Below are positions 1-6,550 of a stretch of DNA of 9,029 nucleotides, one piece after another (the first letter of the stretch is position 1; each line of letters starts with the position of its first letter). The stretch covers positions 1 to 9,029 of the forward strand of contig JAISPO010000183.1 of the NCBI GenBank assembly GCA_031274855.1, written 5' to 3'. The translations under genes and the position numbers were made by a program. The DNA is from Zoogloeaceae bacterium. Lineage in GTDB: Bacteria; Pseudomonadota; Gammaproteobacteria; Burkholderiales; Rhodocyclaceae. Below the pieces are notes generated by a model. That model saw only the letters and a program-made list of their open reading frames with translations, searched no databases and had not been told where the DNA came from.

Positions 1-2331
1 TTCGGCGATTACTTCAAGCGCGACGCCATCCACTACGCATGGGAACTGCTGACCGGCGTGTTCAAGCTGCCCAAAGAAAAGCTCTGGATAACGGTGTACG
101 CGGAAGATGACGAAGCCTACGGCATCTGGACGAAAGAAATCGGCATCCCCGCCGAACGCTGCATACGCATTGGCGACAACAAGGGGGCGCGTTACGCCTC
201 GGATAATTTCTGGATGATGGGCGACACCGGCCCCTGCGGCCCCTGCTCGGAAATTTTCTACGACCACGGCCCCGGCATCGCTGGCGGCCCGCCCGGATCG
301 CCCGATGAAGATGGCGACCGTTATATCGAAATCTGGAACAACGTGTTCATGCAGTTCAACCGCGACGAGCAGGGCGTGATGCACAGACTGCCCAAGCCCT
401 CGGTCGATACCGGCATGGGGCTGGAGCGCATTTCGGCGGTGTTGCAGCATGTGCATAGTAATTACGAAATCGACCTCTTTCAAAATCTCATCAAGGCGGC
501 GGCGCGGGAAACCGCGGCTGCCGATATCAACGCGCCTTCGCTGAAAGTGCTGGCCGACCATATCCGCGCCAGTGCCTTCCTGATTGCCGACGGCGTGATC
601 GCGGGCAACGAAGGGCGCGGCTATGTGCTGCGCCGGATCATCCGCCGCGCGATTCGTCACGGTTACAAACTTGGCGCGCGCGCCGCCTTCTTTCACAAAA
701 TGGTGCCTGATCTCGTCGCGGAAATGGGCGCGGCCTATCCCGAACTCGCCGCTGGCGAGAAGCGCGTGATGGATGTACTGAAGCAGGAAGAAGATCGCTT
801 CTTCGCCACCATCGAACACGGCATGGCGATTCTCGAAGGCGAACTGGCGGCGATGACCAAGTCGGGCAGCAAGATTTTCAACGGCGAAACCGCGTTCAAG
901 CTGCATGACACCTTCGGCTTCCCGCTCGACCTGACGGCCGACATTTGCCGCGAGCGCGGCGTCACCGTCGATGCCGCCGCCTTCGACGCGGCCATGACGC
1001 GCCAGAAAGAACAGGCACGCGCCGCCGGTAAATTCAAAATGGCCGCCGCGCTTGAATACAGCGGCCCGGACAGCGTTTTCCACGGTTACGAAAAACTCGA
1101 AACAGCGGCGAAGATTCTCGCGCTCTACAAAGACGGTACGCCGGTCAAGGAACTCAACGAAGGCGAGCTTGGCGTCACCGTGCTCGATCAAACACCGTTC
1201 TATGCTGAGTCTGGCGGTCAGGTCGGCGACCGTGGCGAAATCAAGGGCGCGGGGCTATTCGCGGTTGAGGACACGCAAAAAATTCAGGCGGCGGTATTCG
1301 GTCATCACGGCATCGTCAAGACCGGCAGGCTGACGGTTGGCCAGAGCGTGACTGCCCGCGTCGACACCGCTGCCCGCGCCGCCACGGCGCGTAATCACTC
1401 GGCGACGCACTTGATGCAAAAGGCGCTACGCGAAGTATTGGGCGCTCACGTTCAGCAGAAAGGCTCGCAAGTCGATCCTGACAAGACCCGTTTCGACTTC
1501 ACCCACGCCCAGCCGATGAGCGCCGAAGAAATGCGCGAGGTGGAGGAAATCGTCAATGCCGAAATTCTCGCCAATGCCGCGACCGAGGCGCGCGTCATGG
1601 CGATTGATGACGCCAAAAAGAGCGGGGCCATGATGCTGTTCGGCGAGAAGTACGGCGACGAAGTGCGCGTAATGAGCATCGGCTCGTCGAAGGAATTGTG
1701 CGGCGGCACGCACGTCGCCCGCACCGGCGATATCGGCCTGTTCAAAATCGTGGCCGAGGCAGGCGTCGCCGCTGGTGTGCGACGCATCGAAGCCGTAACC
1801 GGCGTCAACGCGCTGCATTACCTGCGCGAGCAGGAGCGGCATGTGCAGGGCATTTCCGCGCTGCTGAAAACGCAGCCCGACGAAATCGCCGAGCGCATTA
1901 CCGGCATTCTCGACAACGTGCGGACGCTGGAAAAAGAACTGGCCCGCGTCAAAGCCAAATTGGCTTCAGGGCAGGGCGATGATCTGGCCGCGCAAGCCGT
2001 CGACATCAAAGGCATCAAGGTATTAGCCGCCCTCATGGAAAACGCCGACGCCACCGCACTGCGCGAGGCCATCGACAAACTCAAGGACAAACTCAAGAAC
2101 GCCGCCATCGTGCTGGCCAGCGTGAGCGACGGCAAAGTCAGCCTCATCGCAGGCGTTACGCCAACGCTGACCGCCAAAGTGAAAGCAGGCGAACTGGTGA
2201 ACATGGTCGCCCAGCAAGTCGGCGGCAAAGGCGGCGGACGCCCCGACATGGCGCAGGCCGGCGGCACCGATGCCACGGCGCTGCCCGCGGCGCTTGCCTC
2301 GGTGCAAGACTGGGTGGCGTCGCGGCTATGA
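1..2331 (+). CDS. alaS: Alanyl-tRNA synthetase (AlaRS), 5'-truncated by window edge
   Basis: Cytoplasmic class II synthetase that charges tRNA-Ala and hydrolyses mischarged Ser/Gly-tRNA-Ala. The frame is open from base 1, which reads FGDYFKRDAI, a segment near residue 99 of E. coli AlaRS, so about 98 residues (including motif 1) lie upstream; 776 residues are present. The GTG at base 58 is internal, not a start. Visible in order: the GDTGPCGPCSEIF aminoacylation segment (from base 220), class II motif 3 GMGLER (412-429), the tRNA-recognition helix region rich in RRIIRRAIRHG (about 630-660), the editing-site zinc ligands HSATH (1396-1410) and CGGTH (1699-1713), a charged likely coiled-coil stretch (about 1820-1975), and the C-Ala glycine-rich block GGKGGGRPDMAQAGG (2221-2265). 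All expected motifs are intact. Its stop overlaps the start of the next gene (ATGA), suggesting co-transcription and translational coupling. Confidence 0.98.
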   Translation, partial: FGDYFKRDAIHYAWELLTGVFKLPKEKLWITVYAEDDEAYGIWTKEIGIPAERCIRIGDNKGARYASDNFWMMGDTGPCGPCSEIFYDHGPGIAGGPPGSPDEDGDRYIEIWNNVFMQFNRDEQGVMHRLPKPSVDTGMGLERISAVLQHVHSNYEIDLFQNLIKAAARETAAADINAPSLKVLADHIRASAFLIADGVIAGNEGRGYVLRRIIRRAIRHGYKLGARAAFFHKMVPDLVAEMGAAYPELAAGEKRVMDVLKQEEDRFFATIEHGMAILEGELAAMTKSGSKIFNGETAFKLHDTFGFPLDLTADICRERGVTVDAAAFDAAMTRQKEQARAAGKFKMAAALEYSGPDSVFHGYEKLETAAKILALYKDGTPVKELNEGELGVTVLDQTPFYAESGGQVGDRGEIKGAGLFAVEDTQKIQAAVFGHHGIVKTGRLTVGQSVTARVDTAARAATARNHSATHLMQKALREVLGAHVQQKGSQVDPDKTRFDFTHAQPMSAEEMREVEEIVNAEILANAATEARVMAIDDAKKSGAMMLFGEKYGDEVRVMSIGSSKELCGGTHVARTGDIGLFKIVAEAGVAAGVRRIEAVTGVNALHYLREQERHVQGISALLKTQPDEIAERITGILDNVRTLEKELARVKAKLASGQGDDLAAQAVDIKGIKVLAALMENADATALREAIDKLKDKLKNAAIVLASVSDGKVSLIAGVTPTLTAKVKAGELVNMVAQQVGGKGGGRPDMAQAGGTDATALPAALASVQDWVASRL

Positions 2332-2759
2332 AACTGCGTACTGACATCACCTGCGAAACCCTGAACGAACTTGTCCGGGGCTACTTCCCTGAGCATATGG
2401 GGATCGAGGTTCAATCGCTCGCGCTTGGCCGCGTCCATGCGCGCATGGCAGTAAAACCGCATCTGCTCGCGCCCAACGGCAACGGCTTTTTACACGCGGC
2501 GGCGGTGATTGCGCTGGCCGACACCGCCTGCGGTTACGGCGCCATCGCCCACCTGCCCGAAGGCGCCAGCTCATTCACCACCATTGAACTCAAAGCGAAT
2601 TTCCTCGGCACCGCGACCGAAGGCGTCATCACCTGCGAAGCCCGCGCCGAACACTTGGGGCGCAACACCCACGTCTGGGACGCCACCGTCACCGACGAAT
2701 CCAGCAACCGCAAAATCGCCCTGTTCCGCTGCACCCAAATGATTCTCTGGCCGCGCTAA
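2328..2759 (+). CDS. PaaI-type hotdog-fold thioesterase
   Basis: 143-residue protein of the PaaI/YbgC-like hotdog thioesterase superfamily, expected to hydrolyse acyl-CoA thioesters in the cytoplasm; the substrate cannot be read from sequence. The family signature is the segment GNGFLH (51-56) followed by ALADTACGYG (62-71), where Asp65 sits at the usual catalytic acid position on the hotdog helix, then the strand FTTIELKANFLG (83-94). In most relatives the helix start reads HGG; here it is HAA (56-58), a possible change in oxyanion-hole geometry. The ATG lies inside the alaS stop (ATGA overlap), so translation is probably coupled to alaS, and no separate Shine-Dalgarno is evident. The family is clear; the physiological role is unknown. 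Confidence 0.85.
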   Translation: MKLRTDITCETLNELVRGYFPEHMGIEVQSLALGRVHARMAVKPHLLAPNGNGFLHAAAVIALADTACGYGAIAHLPEGASSFTTIELKANFLGTATEGVITCEARAEHLGRNTHVWDATVTDESSNRKIALFRCTQMILWPR

Positions 2760-2768
2760 AGCGATTTA

Positions 2769-2806
2769 GTCATTCTGCGCGAAGCGAAGCGCAGTCGCAG
2801 AATCCA
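2769..2806. repeat. Palindromic intergenic repeat (GTCATTC...GAATCCA type)
   Basis: Short inverted repeat starting 9 bases after the thioesterase stop. Arms ATTCTGCG (2772-2779) and CGCAGAAT (2796-2803) flank a 16-base centre containing GCGAAGCGAAGCGC. The outer ends GTCATTC and GAATCCA are shared with the element inside the exoprotein gene at 8925-8955. It resembles dispersed REP/dRS3-like palindromes of betaproteobacteria. It could also fold in RNA and help end alaS-operon transcription, but there is no U-tract. Confidence 0.6.
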
Positions 2807-2828
2807 AACACTGCCTGCCGGTTAAGCC

Positions 2829-2852
2829 CCCAAGGGTTTGGTGACCCTTAGG
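2829..2852 (-). terminator. Hairpin at hicB stop codon, possible terminator
   Basis: On the minus strand the RNA could fold CCUAAGGGU / ACCCUUGGG (9 pairs, one a G-U) around the loop CACCAA. The hicB stop codon TAA (2850-2848) is inside the left arm. No run of U follows (GGCTTAAC), so intrinsic termination is doubtful; a role in mRNA 3'-end protection is equally possible. Confidence 0.3.
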
Positions 2853-3171
2853 CCGCCAGCTTTGCGCTAGCGAGGCGGTTCAGGCTGATGCTCTGTTCGG
2901 CGGCCTGAAGCGCGAGCGACCGATGAACTTCCGGCGGGATACGGACACGAAACTCACCGCTATAGTGCTTTTCCGCCAGCGGCACAGGAATGATCTCGCC
3001 GCTCGTTTGCATATCGGCAATCACTTCTGCCACGACCTGCCGGATCCCCTTCAATGCTGCTTCCGGCGTCTTGGCCAGCCAGGAGAGCGACGGAAACTCG
3101 GCGCACAAACCGGCATGTTCTTCATCTTCCGGTGACCAAGTAACGCGATAGGTGTAGTGATTAATGTTCAT
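2848..3171 (-). CDS. hicB: HicB-family antitoxin
   Basis: 107-residue antitoxin of a type II HicAB module; it is expected to bind and block HicA and to repress its own promoter. The N-terminal half is the HicB-like domain (YRVTWSPEDEEHAGLCAEFP, residues 8-27), followed by a helix with the usual spacing (PEAALKGIRQ, 36-45). The C-terminal part, about 73-107 (FRVRIPPEVHRSL ... SISLNRLASAKL), is a ribbon-helix-helix DNA-binding segment. I chose the ATG at 3171 because it starts directly before the conserved domain and has GGAAAG 9 bases upstream. A longer in-frame start at 3381 would only add shadow sequence of hicA. The gene overlaps the end of hicA by 11 bases, giving the standard toxin-first order. 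Confidence 0.88.
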   Translation of the reverse strand: MNINHYTYRVTWSPEDEEHAGLCAEFPSLSWLAKTPEAALKGIRQVVAEVIADMQTSGEIIPVPLAEKHYSGEFRVRIPPEVHRSLALQAAEQSISLNRLASAKLAA

Positions 3172-3418
3172 GGCGAATACTTTCCAGTTTCTCAATGGCA
3201 AGTAGCACCTGCCGAACCTGATATGCCTTGGCTTTTCCCTTGTCGTCCTGAATATTGATTCGAGGGTCTCCGATCCACGGCGTTTTGAAAACCATATGGC
3301 TGCTACCCGTCTGGCGCGGCTTGCCGAAGAACGCCATACAGATCTTTTGAAGATCGGCAAACCGGATGTTTGCCGGTTCACGCCGCATCTGATCCAGAAT
3401 TTTCACTGAAGCGGCCAT
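3161..3418 (-). CDS. hicA: HicA-family mRNA interferase toxin
   Basis: 85-residue toxin of the HicA family, small double-stranded-RNA-binding-fold ribonucleases that cleave mRNA and halt translation until neutralised by HicB. The hallmark is the catalytic histidine in GSSHMVFKTP (residues 38-47, His41), followed by the basic stretch DDKGKAKAYQVRQVL (58-72) typical of HicA. Length is normal for the family and no disruption is seen. The ATG at 3418 is preceded only by a weak AGAAAC, while hicB has a better Shine-Dalgarno; that would favour antitoxin excess, as expected for such modules. The pair sits between the 3' ends of the alaS and algC transcription units, a typical accessory position. Confidence 0.88.
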   Translation of the reverse strand: MAASVKILDQMRREPANIRFADLQKICMAFFGKPRQTGSSHMVFKTPWIGDPRINIQDDKGKAKAYQVRQVLLAIEKLESIRHEH

Positions 3419-3424
3419 GTTTCT

Positions 3425-3453
3425 ATGGTATCAATAATGGAACCACAAGGCAA
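3425..3453 (-). promoter_or_regulatory. Candidate hicAB promoter with overlapping operator
   Basis: Reading the minus strand, TTGCCT (3453-3448) and TACCAT (3430-3425) are separated by exactly 17 bases; each matches the sigma70 consensus at 4 of 6 positions. Across the -10 lies a 20-bp imperfect palindrome, 3426-3445, with TGGT/ACCA ends and 7 of 10 positions symmetric. A ribbon-helix-helix HicB binding such a site would block the promoter. This is inference from position and symmetry only. Confidence 0.35.
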
Positions 3454-3498
3454 GACAGGGTACAAGGCTCAACTGAGCCCTGTACCCTGAACCCTGAT
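3454..3498. repeat. Opposed degenerate heptad repeats behind algC
   Basis: On the minus strand, starting at the last base of the algC stop codon, four heptads follow in register: ATCAGGG, TTCAGGG, TACAGGG, CTCAGTT (3498 down to 3471). On the plus strand three more, GACAGGG, TACAAGG, CTCAACT, run toward them from 3454 to 3474. The two head-to-head runs form the hairpin annotated here. The same heptad consensus recurs after mnmA at 8609-8643 and 8682-8709. Confidence 0.6.
3456..3489 (-). terminator. Strong hairpin downstream of algC, probable terminator
   Basis: A near-perfect inverted repeat: arms of 16 bases (3456-3471 and 3474-3489) differ at one position. On the minus-strand RNA that position is a G-U wobble, so the stem is fully paired for the transcript that comes out of algC; on the plus strand it would be an A-C mismatch. 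No U-tract follows (TCTTGCC), so it is not a textbook intrinsic terminator. It lies 9 bases after the algC stop and directly before the hicAB promoter, which would insulate the two units. Confidence 0.5.
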
Positions 3499-4889
3499 TA
3501 ATGCCCGCCGCTGGTGAAGGTCACATGAAGCTCGGGCCAGATATTTTCCAGCGCGGTTTTGAACTCGGCCTGTATGCGTTCCAGCGCGGCTTGGTTGTCG
3601 GCTTCGAAGCGCAGCACGACAACGGGCGTGGTGTTGGAGGCGCGGGCGAGGCCGAAGCCGTCGGTGTATTCGGCGCGGACGCCGTCAATGGTGATGAGTT
3701 GACGGGCGTTGGGGAAGCGGCCTTGTTTTTGCAGTTTGGCGATCAGGGCGTGCGGTTCGCCTTCTTTCATTTTCAGGTTGAGTTCGGGCGTGGAGATGGC
3801 GTCGGGCAGGTGCTTGAGCGGCCAGTTGGCGTCGGGCCAGCGGCTGATGATTTCCAGCAGGCGCGCGCCGGCATAAAGGCCGTCGTCGAAACCGAACCAG
3901 CGTTCCTTGAAGAAAATGTGGCCGCTCATTTCACCGGCAAGCGGCGCGCCGGTTTCCTTGAGCTTGGCTTTGATGAAGGCGTGGCCGGTGTTCCACATCA
4001 GCGGCTTTCCGCCCTGGTGACGCACTGATTCGGCGACCCAGCGCGAGCATTTGACGTCGAAAATGATTTGCGCGCCGGGTTTGCGCGTGAGCACGTCGGC
4101 GGCGAAGAGCATGAGTTGGCGGTCGGGGTAGATGATTTCGCCATCCTTGGTGACGACGCCCAGACGGTCGCCATCGCCATCAAACGCGAGGCCAAGTTCG
4201 GCGTCGGTTTCTTTGAGCACGCGGATGACATCGCGCAGATTTTCAGGCTTGGAAGGATCGGGATGATGGTTGGGGAACTTGCCGTCGACTTCGCAAAACA
4301 GTTCAATCACTTCGCAGCCCATGCGCCGGAATAGTTCGGGCGCGAAGCCGCCTGCGACGCCGTTGCCGCAGTCGACCACGATCTTCATGGGCCGCGCCAG
4401 TTTGACATCGCCGGTGATGCGCTTGAGATAGGCTTCGCGCACGTCGGCATGGCGCAGCTTGCCCGCGCCGGTGGCGAGGCGGCCCGCGTCGATGCGGGCT
4501 TTCAAATCCTGGATCAGCGGGCCGAACAGGGTCTGGCCGCCGAGTACCATCTTGAGGCCGTTGTAGTCCGGCGGGTTGTGGCTGCCGGTGACCGAGACGC
4601 AGCTTTCGGTGCCGAGTTCAAACGCGGCGAAATAGGTGACGGGCGTTGGCACGCAGCCGATGTCGACCACATCGACGCCAGCCTGATTAATACCGTCGGC
4701 CAACGCGCCGGCCAGTCCGGGGCCGGACAGACGGCCATCGCGGCCAACAGCGATGGTGCTGACGCCGCGCTCTCGCGCTTCGGAGCCGATGGCTTGGCCG
4801 ATGGTGCGCACGGCCTCGACGGTGAGCGATTTATCGACGATGCCGCGAATATCGTAGGCTTTGAAAATTTCGGGGGCGATGCTTGTCAT
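3498..4889 (-). CDS. algC: Phosphomannomutase/phosphoglucomutase (AlgC type)
   Basis: 463-residue alpha-D-phosphohexomutase, the same length as Pseudomonas AlgC. It interconverts 1- and 6-phosphates of mannose or glucose, feeding sugar nucleotides for LPS and exopolysaccharide. Domains are all present: AYDIRG near the start (11-16), the phosphoserine loop TGSHNPPDYNG (101-111, Ser103), the metal-binding loop DGDGDR (237-242), the sugar-specificity loop GEMSGH (319-324), and the C-terminal phosphate-binding loop RASNTTP (416-422). The ATG at 4889 has GGAG 8 bases upstream and begins directly before the conserved N-terminus; the frame stays open to 5060, but that part is shadow of the upstream gene. 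It is the last gene of the five-gene minus-strand operon, 19 bases after the NTF2-like gene. Whether mannose or glucose phosphate is the main substrate cannot be told from sequence. Confidence 0.96.
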   Translation of the reverse strand: MTSIAPEIFKAYDIRGIVDKSLTVEAVRTIGQAIGSEARERGVSTIAVGRDGRLSGPGLAGALADGINQAGVDVVDIGCVPTPVTYFAAFELGTESCVSVTGSHNPPDYNGLKMVLGGQTLFGPLIQDLKARIDAGRLATGAGKLRHADVREAYLKRITGDVKLARPMKIVVDCGNGVAGGFAPELFRRMGCEVIELFCEVDGKFPNHHPDPSKPENLRDVIRVLKETDAELGLAFDGDGDRLGVVTKDGEIIYPDRQLMLFAADVLTRKPGAQIIFDVKCSRWVAESVRHQGGKPLMWNTGHAFIKAKLKETGAPLAGEMSGHIFFKERWFGFDDGLYAGARLLEIISRWPDANWPLKHLPDAISTPELNLKMKEGEPHALIAKLQKQGRFPNARQLITIDGVRAEYTDGFGLARASNTTPVVVLRFEADNQAALERIQAEFKTALENIWPELHVTFTSGGH

Positions 4890-4908
4890 GATTTTGGCTC
4901 CGGTGAGG

Positions 4909-5334
4909 TTAATGAAGGACCTTGGGAACATCCTGGGCGCTGTCCGGCGGCGCGAGCGAAACATGATGCAGCGCCAGCCGCCAGCCCAGCGCGCCGCGTA
5001 CAAAAACATTGGTGGCGACATGCTGCGCGTGTGTCGATTCGTCGTTGCGCAGCGAAACATGCTGAAGCACAGTATGCGCCGCGCTCAAGGGCGTGACAAT
5101 CGCAGTCGGCGCGGACAGGCGAACCTTCAAGCCCGGCCCGCGCTGAAAAATCCGCTGCCATGCGGCGCGGATGGCGGCATGGCCGGTCAGCCGTATCCCG
5201 CCCGGAAAAACGCAAACGATCTCCTCGTCCTCGGCCCAGACGGACATCATGGTTTCCAGATCGGCGTGTTCCAGCGCGTGGTAGAACGCCGTTTCGGCGT
5301 CCTGCGGGGTGGGGTAAATCGGTCTGTCAGGCAT
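4909..5334 (-). CDS. SnoaL/NTF2-like protein of unknown function
   Basis: 141-residue protein of the NTF2-like superfamily (SnoaL-type, DUF4440-like). Support: an N-terminal helix with AETAFYHALEHADLETMMSV (13-32), the conserved WAEDEEIVCVFPGG segment (33-46) followed by LTGHAAIRAAWQRIF (49-63), and the closing strand GWRLALHHVSLAP (117-129), which matches the usual WR...HH end of this group. NTF2-like cones hold small hydrophobic ligands or act as isomerases or hydrolases; nothing here fixes a reaction. The ATG overlaps the waaF stop by 8 bases and has no good Shine-Dalgarno, so translation is probably coupled to waaF. Its place between an LPS transferase and a hexose-phosphate mutase is suggestive, but a role in envelope synthesis is only inference. 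Confidence 0.82.
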   Translation of the reverse strand: MPDRPIYPTPQDAETAFYHALEHADLETMMSVWAEDEEIVCVFPGGIRLTGHAAIRAAWQRIFQRGPGLKVRLSAPTAIVTPLSAAHTVLQHVSLRNDESTHAQHVATNVFVRGALGWRLALHHVSLAPPDSAQDVPKVLH

Positions 5335-6328
5335 TGCAGAAATCGGCCAAGGCCGTCATCACCTGTTCCGGTTGCAGTTGATTCAGACAGTCGAGATGCC
5401 CCAGCGGACACTGCCGCTTGAAGCACGGACTGCATTCGAGCGCAAGCGAGACTATTTTCGCACGAGGCGAGAGCGGCGGGGTATAGGCGGGGCTGGATGA
5501 GCCGTAAATCGCGGCCAGCGGGCGGTCGAGCGCGGCGGCGATGTGCATGAGGCCCGAATCGTTGCTGACGACTGCGCGGGCGCTCGCGATCAGGTCGATG
5601 GCCTGTTCGAGACGGGTGCGCCCGCAAAGATTTTGCGCCGCGCCCCCGGACAGCCGCTCGATTTCGGCAGCGGTTTCGGCATCCTTGCTGCCGCCGATGA
5701 TCCAGATTGGCGTATCGCCGCCGCCCATTTTCCGCGCCAGCGCCGCGAAGTGATGCGGCGGCCAACGCTTGGCGGGGCCGTACTCGGCGCCGGAACAGAA
5801 AATAATCGGCGCGGCCTCCTGCGGTAGACCGAGCGCCGCCCGCGCCGCCTGTTGCTGCTCAGGCGATGAAGTCAGGCGGGGGTTCGGCGTCGCGCCGTCA
5901 AGCGGCCCGGCCAGCGCGGCATAGCGGTCGACGAGGCGGGGCAGGGCGGCTTTGTCGAGTTTGCGCCGGTCGTTGAGCAGCCCGTAACGCGCCTCGCCCA
6001 GATAGCCGGTACGCTGGGCGATTCCGGCGAAGAAGGGGACGAGCGCCGACTTCCACGAGTTCGGCAGCACATAGGCTTGAGAAAAATCCGCCGCGGCCAG
6101 GCGCCTGCCCAGCGCCTTGCGGCCTGCCCAATCGAACGCGCCGTGAGCAAAGGGGTTCTCGATGCTGGCCGCGACTTCCGGCATCCGCGCCAGCAACGGC
6201 GCACTCCATGACGGCGCGAGGACGTGAATCTCAGCCTGCGGATCGCGGGCTTTCAGCCGCGTCAGCAGCGGCTGCATGATGATCGTGTCGCCGATCCATG
6301 ACGGCGCGACGATCAGAATGCGCGGCAT
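5327..6328 (-). CDS. waaF: LPS heptosyltransferase II
   Basis: 333-residue GT-B glycosyltransferase (family GT9) that adds the second L-glycero-D-manno-heptose to the LPS inner core at the cytoplasmic face of the inner membrane. Evidence: N-terminal ILIVAPSWIGDTIIMQPLL (4-22) with the conserved Asp13 region, the WaaF-typical GAEYGPAKRWP (180-190), and the nucleotide-sugar site SNDSGLMHIAAAL (255-267). Near the end the cysteine cluster CSPCFKRQCPLGHLDC (299-314) is typical of this subgroup. The ATG at 6328 is chosen because the family N-terminus starts there; the frame is open further upstream without homology. It follows the zinc-finger gene by 11 bases with no clear Shine-Dalgarno, implying coupling. 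Slightly shorter than E. coli WaaF (348) but complete. Confidence 0.95.
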   Translation of the reverse strand: MPRILIVAPSWIGDTIIMQPLLTRLKARDPQAEIHVLAPSWSAPLLARMPEVAASIENPFAHGAFDWAGRKALGRRLAAADFSQAYVLPNSWKSALVPFFAGIAQRTGYLGEARYGLLNDRRKLDKAALPRLVDRYAALAGPLDGATPNPRLTSSPEQQQAARAALGLPQEAAPIIFCSGAEYGPAKRWPPHHFAALARKMGGGDTPIWIIGGSKDAETAAEIERLSGGAAQNLCGRTRLEQAIDLIASARAVVSNDSGLMHIAAALDRPLAAIYGSSSPAYTPPLSPRAKIVSLALECSPCFKRQCPLGHLDCLNQLQPEQVMTALADFCNA

Positions 6329-6339
6329 GACCGGCGCGG

Positions 6340-6540
6340 TCAGTGATGCCCCGTGGGGGCAGGGCCGGTGAAGGTGTACTGAGTGCCGCAGTAGGGGCAG
6401 ACGGTTTCGCCGCGCTTGAGCGGATCGAGAAAAACGCGCGGATGCCGCGCCCAGAGCGGAGCGCCCTGGCGCGGGCAATGCAGCGGCAGGTCATGCGCGG
6501 TCACGGCAACTGCGCGGGTGGTTTCGTCGATTTCGGCCAT
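6340..6540 (-). CDS. Small zf-CHCC zinc-finger protein
   Basis: 66-residue protein with the pattern Cys22, His33, Cys48, Cys51 (HCPRQGAPLWARHPRVFLDP then CPYCGTQY), the zf-CHCC domain also found in the NDUFS6 subunit of mitochondrial complex I. Bacterial members are tiny stand-alone zinc-binding proteins of unclear role and are commonly found beside ilvE and waaF in betaproteobacteria. The ATG at 6540 is fixed by GAGGAA about 7 bases upstream, which overlaps the ilvE TGA stop; a longer frame from 6594 would overlap ilvE and lacks this support. The gap to ilvE is 10 bases. The C-terminus is short and histidine-ended (TGHH). Confidence 0.88.
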   Translation of the reverse strand: MAEIDETTRAVAVTAHDLPLHCPRQGAPLWARHPRVFLDPLKRGETVCPYCGTQYTFTGPAPTGHH

Positions 6541-6550
6541 GTCGGTTTCC

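Noticed and set aside
735..1037. Minus-strand small frame within alaS
   Set aside because: Antisense shadow with no domain and no ribosome-binding site of note.
1818..2462. Minus-strand frame of 214 codons opposite alaS and the thioesterase
   Set aside because: Serine/alanine-rich shadow of two well-supported plus-strand genes.
3172..3381. Upstream in-frame extension of hicB
   Set aside because: It overlaps most of hicA out of frame and precedes the conserved HicB domain; ATG 3171 is well supported.
4890..5060. Upstream in-frame extension of algC
   Set aside because: It lies inside the NTF2-like gene, lacks family similarity, and the ATG at 4889 has a good Shine-Dalgarno.
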